Notes under the pieces: generated by a model
Seen by the model: only the letters and a program-made list of their open reading frames with translations
The model's database searches: none
Told to the model about the DNA's origin: nothing
Source: Colletes latitarsis
Taxonomy: Eukaryota > Arthropoda > Insecta > Hymenoptera > Colletidae
DNA length: 64,000 bases
Reading direction: 5' to 3'
Assembly: GCF_051014445.1 (NCBI RefSeq)
Contig: NC_135141.1
Coordinates: forward strand, 30,775,422 to 30,839,421
Made by a program: the position numbers and the translations under genes
Shown: positions 12,241-24,800 of the stretch, piece by piece
Numbering within the stretch: position 1 is the stretch's first letter
Layout of the letters: every line of letters begins with the position of its first letter

Positions 12241-13615
12241 ATGTCACAAGTTGTCAGCAACGGCCAGCAGTGGTCAGCAGTGGTCAGCAGCGGTCAGCAG
12301 AGGCCAACGGAGGTCAGCAGAGGCATGCAGAGGCATGCAGAAGCAAGTAGAGTCCAGCAGGGGCAAGCAGTAACAAGTAGAAATCGTTATACGTTGTCGG
12401 AAGCATTAGGGGTGGTCAGCTGTGGTCAGCAGAGGCTAGCAGAGGCCAACGGAGGCCAGCAGAGGCATGCAGAAGCAAGCAGAGTCCAGCGGAGGCAGGC
12501 AGAAGCAAGTTGTAATCGTTATACGTTGTCAGAAATATCAGGAGTGGTTAGTAGCGGTCAGCAGAGTCCAGCGGAGGCAGGCAGAAGTCAGTAGTAATCG
12601 TTATACGTTGTCAGAAGTAACAGGAGTGGTCAGCAGCGGTCAGCAGAGGCCAGCGGAGGCTGGCAGACGTCAATAGTAATCATTGTACGTTGTTTGAAAT
12701 ATAAGCGGTGGTCAGCAGAGGCTGGGAGAGACTAACAGTAGCCAGTCGTAATCGTTATACGTTGTCAGAAGTAACAGGAGTGGTCAGTGGCGGTCAGCAG
12801 AGACGAGCAGAGGCATGCAGTGGCAAGCAGAGATCAGCAGGGGCGAACAGTAGCATGTAGTAATTGTTATACGATGTCAGAAGCATCAGGGGTGGTCAGC
12901 AGTGTTCAGCAGAGTCCAGCAAAGGCATGCACAGGCAAGCAGAAACCTGCAAAGGCAAGCAGAGATTTGTAGGGGCATGCAGTAGTAAGTATTAATCGTT
13001 ATAGATTATCAGAAATACCTGCAGTGGTCAGTAGCGTACGGCAGAGGCCAGGAAAGCTCAGCAGAGACAAGCACACGCTGACAGAGATCAGCAAAGACCA
13101 ACAGAGTGTAGCAGAAGTCAGTAGTAATCGTTATAGGTTGTCAGAAATATAAAGGGTGGTCAGCAGTGGTCAGCAGCGATCAGCAGAGGCCAGCTTAGGT
13201 CAGGAGACGCTGGCAGGGGTTAACAGAGGAAGGCAGAAGTCGTAGTAATCGTTGGATGTTGCCAGAAATATAAGCGGTGGTCAGCAGAGGCCAGCAGTGG
13301 CAAGCAGAGATCACCAGGGGCGAATAGTAGCAAATAGTAATCGTTATACGTTGTCAGAAGTAACAGGAATGGGCAGTGGCGGTCAGCAGAGACGAGCAGA
13401 GGCATGCAGTGGCAAACAGAGATCAGCAGAGGCGAACAGTAGCATGTAGTAATTGTTATACGATGTCAGAAGCATCAGGGGTGGTCAGCAGTGTTCAGCA
13501 AAGTCCAGCAAAGGCATGCACAGGCAAGCAGAAACCTGCAAAGGCAAGCAGAGACTTGTAGGGGCATGCAGTAGTAAGTATTAATCGTTATACATTATCA
13601 GAAATACCTGCAGTG
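12241..13615 (+). repeat. CAG-rich minisatellite, right arm
   Basis: Words such as GGTCAGCAGAGGCC and GAGGCATGCAG are interspersed with variants of CGTTATACGTTGTCAGAA (12383, 12513, 12598 and 12750 among others). The array is the inverted counterpart of 10490-11375 but longer. It includes a large internal direct duplication in which about 12790-13010 closely resembles about 13375-13605. Repeat-driven open frames (for example 12241-12594) are not considered genes. Confidence 0.85.
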
Positions 13616-13800
13616 TGAGCCCTTCTCTCTCGACTCCCACGAGGTGGTCCGAAATTACTTTGGGCAGCTTCGGTGAATCGAGAGAGAAGGCATATGTCAT
13701 TTTGTCTTTGTCGGGTTTCGGAAACTCCACGCGCTCATGTACGCGTGATCTGACATAGTGTGAGAGAGCACCTTCGGTACCTTTCTGGCATCTCTGACTG

Positions 13801-14266
13801 TGTCCATTTAGTTTGCCCGTGATGCTTCCTATGCATAAGCTAAAGAAAGTGTGACCCATCGATGACCCATCAAAACGCTCAAGTTGCGTGGCATAGTTCG
13901 TTATTTTTAACGCTAGATGGCGCTCGTTTTTGGACCTCAAACCCTCTGGTGTTAAAACGTCCAAGTTTGTCGTGGAATAGTTCGTTACCATCAACGCTAG
14001 ATGGCGCTTATTTCTCGACCTCAAACCCTCTGGTGCTAAAACGCCCAAGCTTGTCGAGAAATCCATCTAGCGTTAATGATAAGAACTATTCCACGACAAA
14101 CTTGGGCGTTTTAGCACCAGAGGGTTCGAGGTCGAGAAATAAGCGCCATCTAGCGTTGAAGGTAACGAACTATTCCACGCAAACTTGAGCGTTTTGATGG
14201 GTCACCGGTGGGTCACACTTTCTTTAACTTATGCATAGGAAGAATCGCGGACAAACTAAACGGACA
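13801..14266. mobile_element. 0.47-kb element with 80-base terminal inverted repeats
   Basis: TGTCCATTTAGTTTGCC at 13801 pairs with its near-complement ending 14266, and pairing continues through AAAGAAAGTGTGACCCA to ACCCATCAAAACGCTCAA. The interior has about four inverted and direct units containing CGCTAGATGGCGC-type motifs and CAAACTTGGGCGTTTTA or its complement. No coding capacity is credible; frames of 108 and 161 codons across it follow the repeat symmetry. Confidence 0.8.
13910..14156. promoter_or_regulatory. Cluster of CTCF-like motifs inside repeat element
   Basis: ACGCTAGATGGCGC occurs at 13910-13923 and 13994-14007 on plus and at 14143-14156 on minus; a weaker version lies at 14061-14073. 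Each full version matches CCASYAGRKGGCRS at 12 of 14 positions. The related CCACTAGATGGTGC (13 of 14) is at 15047-15060 on minus. The matches are seen in sequence; regulatory activity is not demonstrated. Confidence 0.3.
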
Positions 14267-15212
14267 CTCAAGTGGGCAAGAATGCAGTCTCTTATGTAGA
14301 TACTACTGTAGTTAGTATAATAGCAAGAAGATTTAGACACTATTAATTAGAATGAAGTACATATAATCTCAAGTTAATATGTATTATGCTTGACGCGATG
14401 TGAAACCATGTACTTGTCGAAAGAAACATGCAAACTACAAATATGTCTTTCTTTGTGAGCCTAAGATCTCTATTTGTTTAATAAATACAATGCAATATAT
14501 TGCCTCGAAATCTAATTATTTGAACCAACAAAACAACATCAAAATACTATGATCTAGCTAAGCCACTGGCCATTGTTAAAATCATATGGGATTCCTCATG
14601 CTACGTATAGAAGTCCTGTTCAATTCCCATAATCCCAAAGAGACTAGCTAACGTATGATTGTCTCGCAGTTACTTTGTATTCTAAGGGATCTAATGACTC
14701 TTTCTAGTAACAAGTTATTAAAATAGGGATAACAAACATTCTGTGTATATAAATTCCAAGTATATAAATTTATTTTAGTTCTGGGGAGGACGTATATATA
14801 TATATAACAGTGCATTACTTTATTATTATAATAATAATAAGCTTTAGCCACTATTCTTGTCAGAAGACACCTGTTAACCTGTGTCTTAGGTTAGCGATAT
14901 CTTCTGACAAGAATAAGACTGTTTCTAGACAAGTTTAGCCCTTTGGCGTTAATAGTGAAGCATTTACAAGTAATATAAATTATTGAGTACTCTATTGTTA
15001 CATTAATAAATAAATTAAAGTTAGATTTCGATCGTAAATAATTGGAGCACCATCTAGTGGGCAAAAAGGTGAATTATTTCTCAGCAAACTTGGGCGTTTT
15101 ATCGTAGATGTCGTCTTGATATATATAGATATACAGTGAATTACATAGTTATTATAATATCAATAAGCTTTAGACACTGTATGCCTAGATAGGTCGTAAA
15201 GTAAAAATTACT
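14267..15212. repeat. Patchwork of short repeat relics
   Basis: A block of about 60 bases ending AATAAGCTTTAGCCACT (near 14850) recurs near 15175 as AATAAGCTTTAGACACT, both preceded by TATATA-rich sequence. A third weaker copy ends near 14341. The stretch 15060-15105 shares CAAACTTGGGCGTTTTA with the element ending 14266. No gene is present. Confidence 0.55.
14853..14914. repeat. Perfect 14-bp stem hairpin
   Basis: ATTCTTGTCAGAAG (14853-14866) and CTTCTGACAAGAAT (14901-14914) are exact inverted copies around a 34-base loop. The loop itself holds shorter inverted pieces (GACAC/GTGTC and TTAACCT/AGGTTA). Confidence 0.7.
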
Positions 15213-15303
15213 GTTGACGGGAGGTCGGATGTCAGTTGTTCAAGAGCGAGGAGGCAAATGTGAGCCTTTCTCTCTCGACTCCCATGAAGCGATTCGAAAT
15301 TTA
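15213..15303 (+). repeat. Detached end of the 3.7-kb palindrome family
   Basis: GACGGGAGGTCGGAT through CGACTCCCATGAAGC is an inverted copy of about 10215-10310 and is in the same orientation as the right end near 13613. It extends the repeat block to 300 bases upstream of the Sec61 beta promoter motifs. Confidence 0.8.
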
Positions 15304-15450
15304 GAATAATATTCTTAGCCACTAGCCAATCAAAGTTCAGAACAAATATTATATAAAGTTGTATCATTATCATGTTTCATTCGTTCTGTAGTCTTAATTA
15401 TAGAAAAGATATTCGTGTTAAACAAATTTTTAATATAACACACTGCTATT

Positions 15451-15560
15451 ACGCGTCATGAAAACGCGGCATATTGATTGAACGACGCGTCACTGAATTT
15501 ACAACGCATGATGACGTGTCTACAGTATACCACGTGAATGGAACGTAAATGACACGTCAT
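15451..15560 (+). promoter_or_regulatory. Sec61 beta promoter region with UPR/CRE-like motifs
   Basis: GATGACGTGTC (15510-15520) fits the XBP1/UPRE-type core. TGACACGTCA (15550-15559) is a palindromic bZIP site, CCACGTG (15530-15536) is an E-box/ACGT core, and CGCGTCA variants occur near 15453 and 15486. They lie 260-370 bases upstream of the start codon. XBP1 and ATF6 control of ER translocon genes is established in animals; use of these particular sites is an inference. Confidence 0.45.
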
Positions 15561-15818
15561 TTCTTATTCTATCTCACACTGCCGATAAACGTTCGAACTA
15601 AGCATTGGAGGGAAGTGCACTTGTAACTGTGTTGCTTAACACGAAGCTTGCTTCGATATTTCTTCGATATAAAAGAACGCGTGTTAAGAAAACGAAATAA
15701 ATTAAGGTTTCTTATTAATCGGTAGACTTAGAGGTGACTACAGATTGTCGCTGAACAAACTCAATCGCAATCATCTGGAACTTGTCTACGTACTAACGTC
15801 AACAAATACATAAACACA

Positions 15819-16330
<512 letters not shown>

Positions 16331-16708
16331 GTTGAATTGTGAACTCCATATAGAATTGGAGTAACCACAGAAAAATGTATGGTATATTTAGGAAAATCTA
16401 CAAAAATCTAAGTTTCTAATTCACTGATGGGAAGGGGGAGTTCAAGCGTGATTCAAGAAGACTTACTATACTTTTAATATCATTTCTTAGTTCATTTAAA
16501 TGGAATCAACTACTTCTCATAAGTTGCATTTTCGTACAATGGATCTTCTACAGTTCCACTGTAATTGTTTACTTCCATCAAACCGAATTTTGTAACATTT
16601 GTAAGATTTCTCAGAGCTAATTGTATTTATGCATAATATGTGACGGAGATAAGACATACTCGTTATTGTTTGTAATGTTACTATTAATAATATAATGTAC
16701 AATATTAT

Positions 16709-16714
16709 AATAAA
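16709..16714 (+). terminator. Candidate poly(A) signal of Sec61 beta
   Basis: AATAAA lies 379 bases downstream of the stop codon in AT-rich 3' sequence. Another AATAAA-containing stretch follows near 16788, so alternative sites are possible. Confidence 0.4.
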
Positions 16715-19021
16715 TTATTCCTAATTCGACTAAAAAGTGTAAGATAATATATCGATCGTTTTCTATATTTGTTCCTGCTTGATTATAATAAATAACACGA
16801 TGAGTATTATTAAATTATGTTCGATCACCGGCGGTTCCATAGTGCGCCATGTTCCATTTGACCGGAAATTCATTCGCGCTCGCGTATACGTATTGATTCC
16901 TCGCCGAATGGGCGCGGATTGCAGCGCACGCTGCGAAAATAGAAGCGATCGTGATAAATCAATCGAACGAGGTTGAGAAATCTTGTATTGTTTTATGAAA
17001 CGGGCAACTATAAAGAGAAAAGACCTTGCGTGATCTGTATAATCGTCTGTAACGGTATAATGAAAATTGCATTAGACTAAATTTAAAATAAAATCAATGG
17101 TAACGTTCTTTATTTCTAAAATTCGTCTCATTTACTCATAGAAAAGGGATTCGAGCTTTAAAATTTGCTCTAATTTTGCTTCTTACTTAAAGTGTACTAA
17201 ATAATGTACTTTCTCCAAAGTAAAATATGCAATAAAATACTTGAATAAAATTTGAATGCATCGAATCGATCAAAGTCGTAATGTAAAATACGGATAGCAT
17301 GGACCATGAGGGAAAGGGCATTTTTGCAAACCCTTGTAGGTCGAAGATACGCAAATCAGAGACCTAGTGGATCGACACCATAAGCTACCGACCAGAGGGA
17401 GACTGCTTCTAACGAGAAAAGGATCGAGCTAGAGAAGAGTGTCCGCACGACGATGCGCTCGCAGTTCGACCGTCGGCTCGTAGGCACGTGATCATGGGTT
17501 TCTCGTTTTAGACTCGACATTGAATGTCCCCTCGTAGTCCTGCCGCTGCCTGTCGCCGCGTCAAGGTGGAACGTCGGTGAGATCCGCTCGCTCTGATAAT
17601 TGCTAGGATGAGGCTCGTTTCTCTCGAGGTAATCGTTGTTTCCTCTTGACAATGCATCTTGCGCCCCTCGCACGGTGTTGGCATGAAACTCGACGCTTCG
17701 GGAGTCACACTGTCACCTAACGAAATGACCGCGTTACTATCGTTTGGGAGTGATCCGATCGAGATGTGATTTGTATTTTACTTCGACGTGGTAGCTGCCA
17801 GTGACGGTTGTTTGTTTAACGATGAATATATCGGCGCTTTCGTTTTTTAGCGAAGCCGCCTACGGTCGAGGTTGTGAACAGTGCTGACATTGTCTGTTGT
17901 CGGAAACACCGAAGAACTCGTTGTTCGACGATGTTCATGTTAAAAATTAACAAAATCGCTGGATATTGACTATACAATAATATATACGATATTTTGTAAA
18001 GAATATTGTTTGAATTAATTATTTTCGTAATACGTATATTGGTGAAGCTTTCGAGAGGACTCGTCTATTGTATTGTTAGTTTAAAATCTAATAAAGTTTA
18101 TCGCTTCGTGATCGCACGATGCAAAAATTTCGAATCGCAAGTTTCAAAGAACGGTGAGTAGTAGAGAATTATGATTTTCACCGATATTGATAATTATTTT
18201 TATCGCTGTAAGCATTCGATAATCTATTAATGTATAAAATATGAAGGTGTTTCAAGTGATATCAACAATACGATCTCATTTCCGATAACTTCTCGTTTGG
18301 TCGAGAAGATAGTGAACGAAATGAACTGCATTGCGACGGTCAGCGTTGCGGAAGCAGCAACTCAAATAATACTGATTAGAATCTATTCGAAAAGATCAAG
18401 GGATTCGCTATAACTCGAAATTATTCGTGCAAGAAGTCTCCATTATTTAAAATAGTAGTAATAAACTATTTAAATTTGTTTGTATATTATGATCTAGAAG
18501 TGTCAAGACCTGTCGTTTATGAAATAAAAAGGAATTGCAAAAGTATCGGGCGTCGTGTTTCTTTGTCAGTATACTATCTCCGGTGTCTGATCAAAGTCCT
18601 ATCTATACTACTAGCAACACAAATTATAAACACGAACTGTCAATTAAAACGGCAAGCCATGGTCGAATTTAACGCGGAATAAAAATATCATTTAAAACGA
18701 ACAGAAATTGTTTTTAAATAAGCGATATAAAAGGAAAATAACAGATGAATATAAAAATAGGATTAAAATCAAATAATACGGTGCTGTTGCCTATTTATTT
18801 CACGATTGATAAAATTAAAAAATAGAAGCTCCAAGACCGTCCCTGACGACTAATTATTTTGTCCTTGTAAAATATCGTTGAATCTTATGGAAAACATTTT
18901 CCGGAATAACGCAAGGAATATAAATTTATAACATAATGTAATCTAATGTGACGGCGTAATTAACTATTCCAGATTCGAAAATAGTTCATCCGGCGGAGGG
19001 GAGGGTAATCAAAGAGGATCA
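16715..19021. other. Intergenic / 5' region of the DUF1295 gene
   Basis: No coding frame is supported. The more GC-rich piece 17350-17900 may hold the promoter and leader of the downstream gene. A strong donor-like AACG|GTGAGT at 18152/18153 and an acceptor-like TTCCAG ending 18972 could define a non-coding first exon and an 820-base leader intron. Frames of 66 and 105 codons on minus (17356-17708) resemble nothing known. Confidence 0.3.
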
Positions 19022-21221
19022 ATGGCGGTCGATATTTTGGACGAGGACCACTTCGCGGTTAGCGCGATCGTCACCGTCGGTATGCAGATTATATTTTTCA
19101 CGATCGCGGCGACCTTCCAGCTGGACAAATTAACGGACTTCGCCGGCGGCACGAACTTTATCATCCTCGCCCTTCTCACATTCTTTCTCGGCCAAGTGGG
19201 CAAGGTACTCTAATTATAAACTGGTTCTGCACACGTGGGCATTAAATGCACGCGCGAATTGCATAAATCACGAACCTACAATGAGAAGCTCGATAGGTAC
19301 AAGTTCTATCGTGAAACGTGCCGTGTCTATCGCGATCGTTTATTTCTGTAACATCGTTTGTTTCTAAGAGACAATCGGAACACATTGTTGCGTCTATAAC
19401 AATGGTACAGACATTCCCATAAATTCGTAACTGAAAATGTCCCCCTTTAAATTCTAATGTACTATTTTTTTTATACGACCCTACCCATTTTTATCTTCTG
19501 TCTCTTAGCCTTACGACAGTCGGCAGCTTATGGTCACCGTATTCGTCTGCTTATGGGGTGTACGTCTGTCCGGTTATCTTTTATATCGGATCATCAAGAT
19601 TGGCCGCGATAAAAGGTTCGAGGATCGCCGTAGCAACGTGATTCGTTTTGCTGTATTTTGGACGTTTCAGGTAATAGCGATCGGTTATTATAAATTTTCT
19701 CTTGGAATTTGATCACTTTGTCCATGTTTTAAGCTATAGGTTCGATCTCCTGGGGAGATCTCTTAATTTTTACGTAATAGAAATGAAAAGGAACACTATT
19801 TTTTTTTTCTAGGAGAGTGCCCTCCAAAAAATAGGGAAACACCTGGCCTAAAGTATAAAAGTATTAAACTATCATCGTTAAGAATCACCTAGGTGTAGTT
19901 GATGTGACACAAATAAATATATACTTTAAATGAAAATGTACAGAGCAATTCCCTAGTCTCACTAGATGATCTTTAATATCTGCTGTTCGATTTATGTAAC
20001 ATCCAGAACCATTTGTCAGAAACAATGTTACTTATGATGCAGTACTCACTGCCAAATATGCTGCTATTCTATTGATTTAGATTGAGGTTGCCAAATAGGA
20101 ATATATGTATCCCAATATGCAGACATTCCAATAAGATTAGGCTTCACGACCTGAATGCAGTATCAAAATTAAATATAGCTCGTGGAATGACGAAATTAAT
20201 AATGATTCAGTCGATTCAAGCCATTTGAATAAAACTAAAATAGCGATTGCAATCGTTCTGAATAAACAATATATTGAAAATCTAAAAGCTGCTTGAATCG
20301 TCCGAAGAATAATTATTAATGGATGTACCTAGTAGTATTGAAACTATGAAACTTAGATATCACAATCTGAAGATGCAGCACATTCAATAATGAAGTTATC
20401 CATTGGCGATACTGTATTGAATTATTTTCAGCTAATTAGAAACGTGTTCACAGGCGGTATGGGTGTACGTCGTGAGTCTACCAGTGATCATCATCAATTC
20501 ACCGCGACACAAAATTCCCCCGGCTCCCAAAACTATGACATCGTTAGACAGCGCCGGCACTGGTCTCTTCATCACCGGGTTATTAGCTGAGACGTATGCC
20601 GATTTGCAAAAATTTTCATTCAAACAGGATCCAGTGAATAACGGCAAATGGTGCAACGATGGTATATATTTTTATATACAAGTCCGACAGTATTCGATCA
20701 TTCGATCTCGTTGTTGATCAATTGTTACATTTTGTTGTAGGTTTATGGCGATTGTCCAGGCATCCGAATTACTTTGGAGAGATAGTAGTATGGTGGGGCA
20801 TTTTCGTGATATCGTTGAATGTAATTGAAGGCGCCGAGTGGGTCGCTATAGCTTCTCCGATTTTTACAACTTTCATCATTCTATTCTTGTCCGGAATGCC
20901 TCTGTTGGAAAGAGCTTCCGACGAACGCTATCGAGAGTACGTGTCGAGTGTGCAGCATATACAGATTTCCCGGTAGAATCTTTAAATGTTCAGACTGTTA
21001 ATATCTTCATTGTTTGGTTGTTTTCCAGCAATGCAGAGTATCGTTATTATAAACAGTCTACGTCACCGCTGATACCAATACCGCCATCCATCTACGTCGA
21101 GGTGCCACATTTCTTGAAATGTCTCTTCTGTTGCGAATTCCCACTTTACGATTCACTGAACGTAAAACCACGAGCTGCTGTCACCGAATCGACATCGATA
21201 AGCCTTGCCGCGTCCACGTAG
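19022..21221 (+). CDS. DUF1295 family membrane protein (steroid 5-alpha-reductase/ICMT-like fold)
   Basis: Five exons, 19022-19204, 19509-19670, 20454-20661, 20741-20936 and 21029-21221, join in frame to 313 residues, all with GT-AG introns. The protein is strongly hydrophobic with several membrane segments (about 13-30, 45-60, 68-85, 105-130, 150-170 and 197-235). The signature LWRLSRHPNYFGE (186-198) is the NADPH/cofactor-site motif shared by DUF1295, steroid 5-alpha-reductases and related integral membrane enzymes. It is followed by GMPLLERASDERY and NAEYRYYKQSTSPLIP typical of the family end. A hydrophilic tail of about 40 residues follows. The substrate is unknown; a membrane reductase acting on a lipid-like molecule is only a family-level inference. 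The exon 4 to 5 junction splits an Asp codon (GA|C), giving YRDNAEY, which fits the family better than reading through. Confidence 0.88.
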
Positions 21222-21867
21222 CTATAGCCACACGCCGGACGTCCAAACTCGGAGTCCGGCGTGCAGTCGAATACAACGGCCACGGCCAGCACGGCCTTTT
21301 AAAGAGGTTGATTCGACTATTCGCATCTCACCGCTCGAACGATTCTTTAGAATTATCCCTCTCGCTTGAGAGTGAGATTATTCGAACAGAAGCTGTGGAA
21401 TTCTAGTCAAAAATCGAAGTATGTATCAAGTTTTATGACACTGTGTGTCTATCGTGTTGATAGAGACCTGAATATTCAAACTTACTGAGTTGCAGAGGTG
21501 ACACAATTTACATCAATGTTTTCCAAAGTACAGGGTGGGGCCGCAATATGTTTGTTACAAAAAGTATAGATAATTTAAACATTTTCCTTTAAGTCGCATC
21601 GATCTTAGGATGTGTTTCAAACCTTAAATCGCTTAAAAATGAGAGGGCGCCATCCAAATAAAATTTGGAAACCACTGATAAAACTGTTTGATTATACGGA
21701 AAAAATTTAAATCTTGTTGTTCTAAACCATAGTTCTTGACTCGTTGAATAATAATTCGAGTGGATTTAAGATGCCCTTCATTGAAATATTATCCTTAAGC
21801 ATTGAAATTATTTATTTACGTTTTATTTTTGTAGTCTTCCCCTTTTAAATGTTGATTTACCGAAAGA

Positions 21868-21873
21868 AATAAA
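21868..21873 (+). terminator. Candidate poly(A) signal of the DUF1295 gene
   Basis: This is an AATAAA about 650 bases after the stop codon, followed by T-rich sequence. Confidence 0.35.
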
Positions 21874-24800
21874 GAAATGTGTATTTTTATTATGTATTTT
21901 TGCATTTGAGAGATAGTCAGCTCCAATGACATAGAGTTGTTTGCATTTTTAACCTAAGGTATTATTTATGATTCTCATCACTATAGTTGTAATTAGTTCA
22001 TTGGTCGTATAAATTGCAATAGAATTTCTTACAATTCAAAAAGCAATTACTAATAAATGGTAAGTTAAGGCAATGCAGAAAATACAGAACATTTTGTCAA
22101 GTAGAAAAATAGAAGTAAAATAATTACAACAGCTGTGTGTATTACAATATTTTGAATATATAAAGAAAAAATCAAAGGTGACAAACTGAGAAAATTTTAG
22201 ATTTTTACATTGAATTAAATTTAATTACGAATAAAATTATTTGATGCTTTTTACTGAACCGAAAGAAATTAATAAACGATTAAAATTTATAATATCTCAA
22301 GAAGAGAATTTTAAAAGATGCTAGGGAATAAATAAAAAGTTTGAATTACCTAAGGAATTAGGTTCGTAATTACACTACCTCGGGTATGATACTCTCGATT
22401 TGAAACCGAGATCATCACAATGTTTAGACTAATAGCATAGATTAATAAATATTACAGAAGTAAATATGCGATACACTTAAAAACTAAAAGCTTTATAGTT
22501 TACACGAAAACTTCCAACGAAAATATTAGAAAATAGTATGTAATACGCACTAATTGTTATAATTTTAACTTCTACGTGTTTTCTCTTAATTAATAATTGT
22601 TAATGCAACGTACTTTTTTCTGCGTAAGACAAAATTCAATTTCTGCGAGAAAGAGGTTATTAACACCTTAATAATTGCAAAATATAATTGAAAATATTTT
22701 TGGACCAATAGGGACCATGTATTGTAGAATGCTTATGTCTACTTTTACATATCTAGTAACTTGATTTCAGGAAACTAACTTCCCAACAACTAAAGTTACT
22801 TAATGTTCACTTATAAGTCTGTTGACATATTTTCTATAGATATTACAATACAAAATTAAATATCACTTCAAAATAATATGGCTGGAAGAAAATTTAGAAG
22901 AAGCTTACTGTGTATAGAAAGCAAATCGATGTTTTACGAAAATCGAATATTGATCTCTTAATATACAAACATCTTTATTATCATAGTAAGTCTTACACTA
23001 ATTTTGATACACATTCCATTCTACTGATTTCCAGACGAAAATTGCACACCTTTATTACATCTTACCGAATCCGCTCTTGTATATAACATAAATTATAGCA
23101 ATATAAAACATATCCCAGTGCCGAGTAGTACGTTGTTAAAAGGGTTCAGCGATAATTAATAAACAAAGAGTATTATTAGCTGTATTCTTTTAAAAGTAAG
23201 TCACTACAAGAGTTGCTTTTAACTCTTCGTCGTAAAAAAAAGATGTCAAATTAGTTAGCTGTTACCAATTTTAACGTTTGAGAAAGAATACAGCTATAGT
23301 TGAAAATTGCGCCAAATTAGACGTAAAATGTTGCATTACGAACGATCCTCAGGAATCGTTTCGACCGTTTGTTGTTATGTAAACCTTCAGATTTTAGATA
23401 ATAAACAACAGTTGGTCCAATTGTGCTTTTATTTAATCCGAGAAATTCACCCTCCAAGCCAATTAATACCATTGTGTTTGTCGTAAAAGTTTGCAATTAT
23501 ACTATGTATCTATACTTGTTAGTATCTGCATTTAAGTTCACGAATGAATGATTTTAGTATTTTTCGATCGGTGGTCCAATTTATTAAAATTATATAAATC
23601 TCTGTCGATTGAATAGACCGTCTTTATTTGGAAATACTTATTATCATTCGATGCTTTTGTTAATATTTGAGCTGTCTATCATTGCACAATATTCCTATTC
23701 TACTAATTTCTTGATAGCGAGCTTCATTATTATTGTAAATTCCTACTAATATCAGAGCATTTTTACCGCGATTTAGAAAACTAGTGGCACGATATTACTT
23801 GAATTGCATAGAATATAGGTTATGTGTGATTAATAATTGATGTATCGTTTCCAAAAATTATTGATAAATAATTAATTTTAATGAAAATCTTAGCAAAAGT
23901 GATCCTTGAGTGCTGTTATGGACTTATACATCACAACGCAAGTATAAAAAACATATAAATTATTGATCAAATCAACTACTCAAAAATATTTCGTATCTAT
24001 TGATCTTATAACAAAATATATGTAAAAGAATTTATTAATTTTCAATCAAGCGTCCCATTTGCTCAAATTGACAGAAATTTAGACCTACCTCTACTTTAAT
24101 TCTGTGTTAGTATAGAAGCACTATTTTCTATCGTCATTACACAGTGTTCGCGTCTCTCTCTAGCTACTATTAATGACCTCCATCATCATTATATACTCCT
24201 ATTGACAATAATTGTATTTCTAACAATAATTCAGAAAGTTAGTGTCCAATATTATTTCGAATCAAATAGGTTATGTAATTATTTAAAGGATTATCGTTTC
24301 CAAACGTCTTGATAAAAGAACATTTTTGGAATAGTAGTAAAATTGAGGAAAGTATAGTTTTCGTTTACTATCAAAATGTTGCACTCTCGAACTACACATT
24401 ATGAAGAGAGATCTGACTTCGAAAAATTCAATCGAATAATGAAAATATTAAATCATAACTACTTTGTTAAGATAAATAAAATTCAGAAGATCATGAGTCA
24501 GAGAAAGCTGGGGGAACACTGGTATACATTACCTGTTATTCAGAGTGAAACAGAACGAAATAAAATGGAAACATAGGAATTAACTCAAATGTAATGTGAT
24601 AATAAAAAGTATTTAAACAATGCTCACCAAACTGGGTCAATCAATAAAGATCGATAAATTTCGTAAAGATCACATTATATTTATAAACACATTTTATTTG
24701 TTCGTATGTATATCGTTAATAAATGGTGATATAATAATGACAATGAAATGTATAGCGCCGAGCATAAAACGAGCAGTCATATTATAATTATTATTAATAT

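Larger units (their letters stand above)
10083..13796. repeat. 3.7-kb palindrome with minisatellite arms
   Basis: The terminal blocks 10083-10260 and about 13615-13796 are inverted copies; both contain CTCGTGGGAGTCGAGAGAGA or its complement and TCACGCGTAC or its complement. Inside them lie opposed CTG-type (10490-11375) and CAG-type (12241-13615) minisatellites. Further in, the unique-looking blocks 11375-11517 and 12113-12245 are also inverted copies around a centre near 11810. The 78-bp array at 11580-12060 sits on that axis. Apparent open frames of up to 121 codons here come from the repeat period and are not genes. The start lies about 170 bases upstream of the THAP start codon. Confidence 0.85.

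Noticed and set aside
12241..13561. Gln/Ser/Ala-rich frames of 60-117 codons
   Set aside because: Translations of the CAG-rich minisatellite with no conserved domain or start context.
13581..14188. 161-codon minus and 108-codon plus frames
   Set aside because: Both run through inverted repeat units of the 13801-14266 element and repeat the same peptide words.
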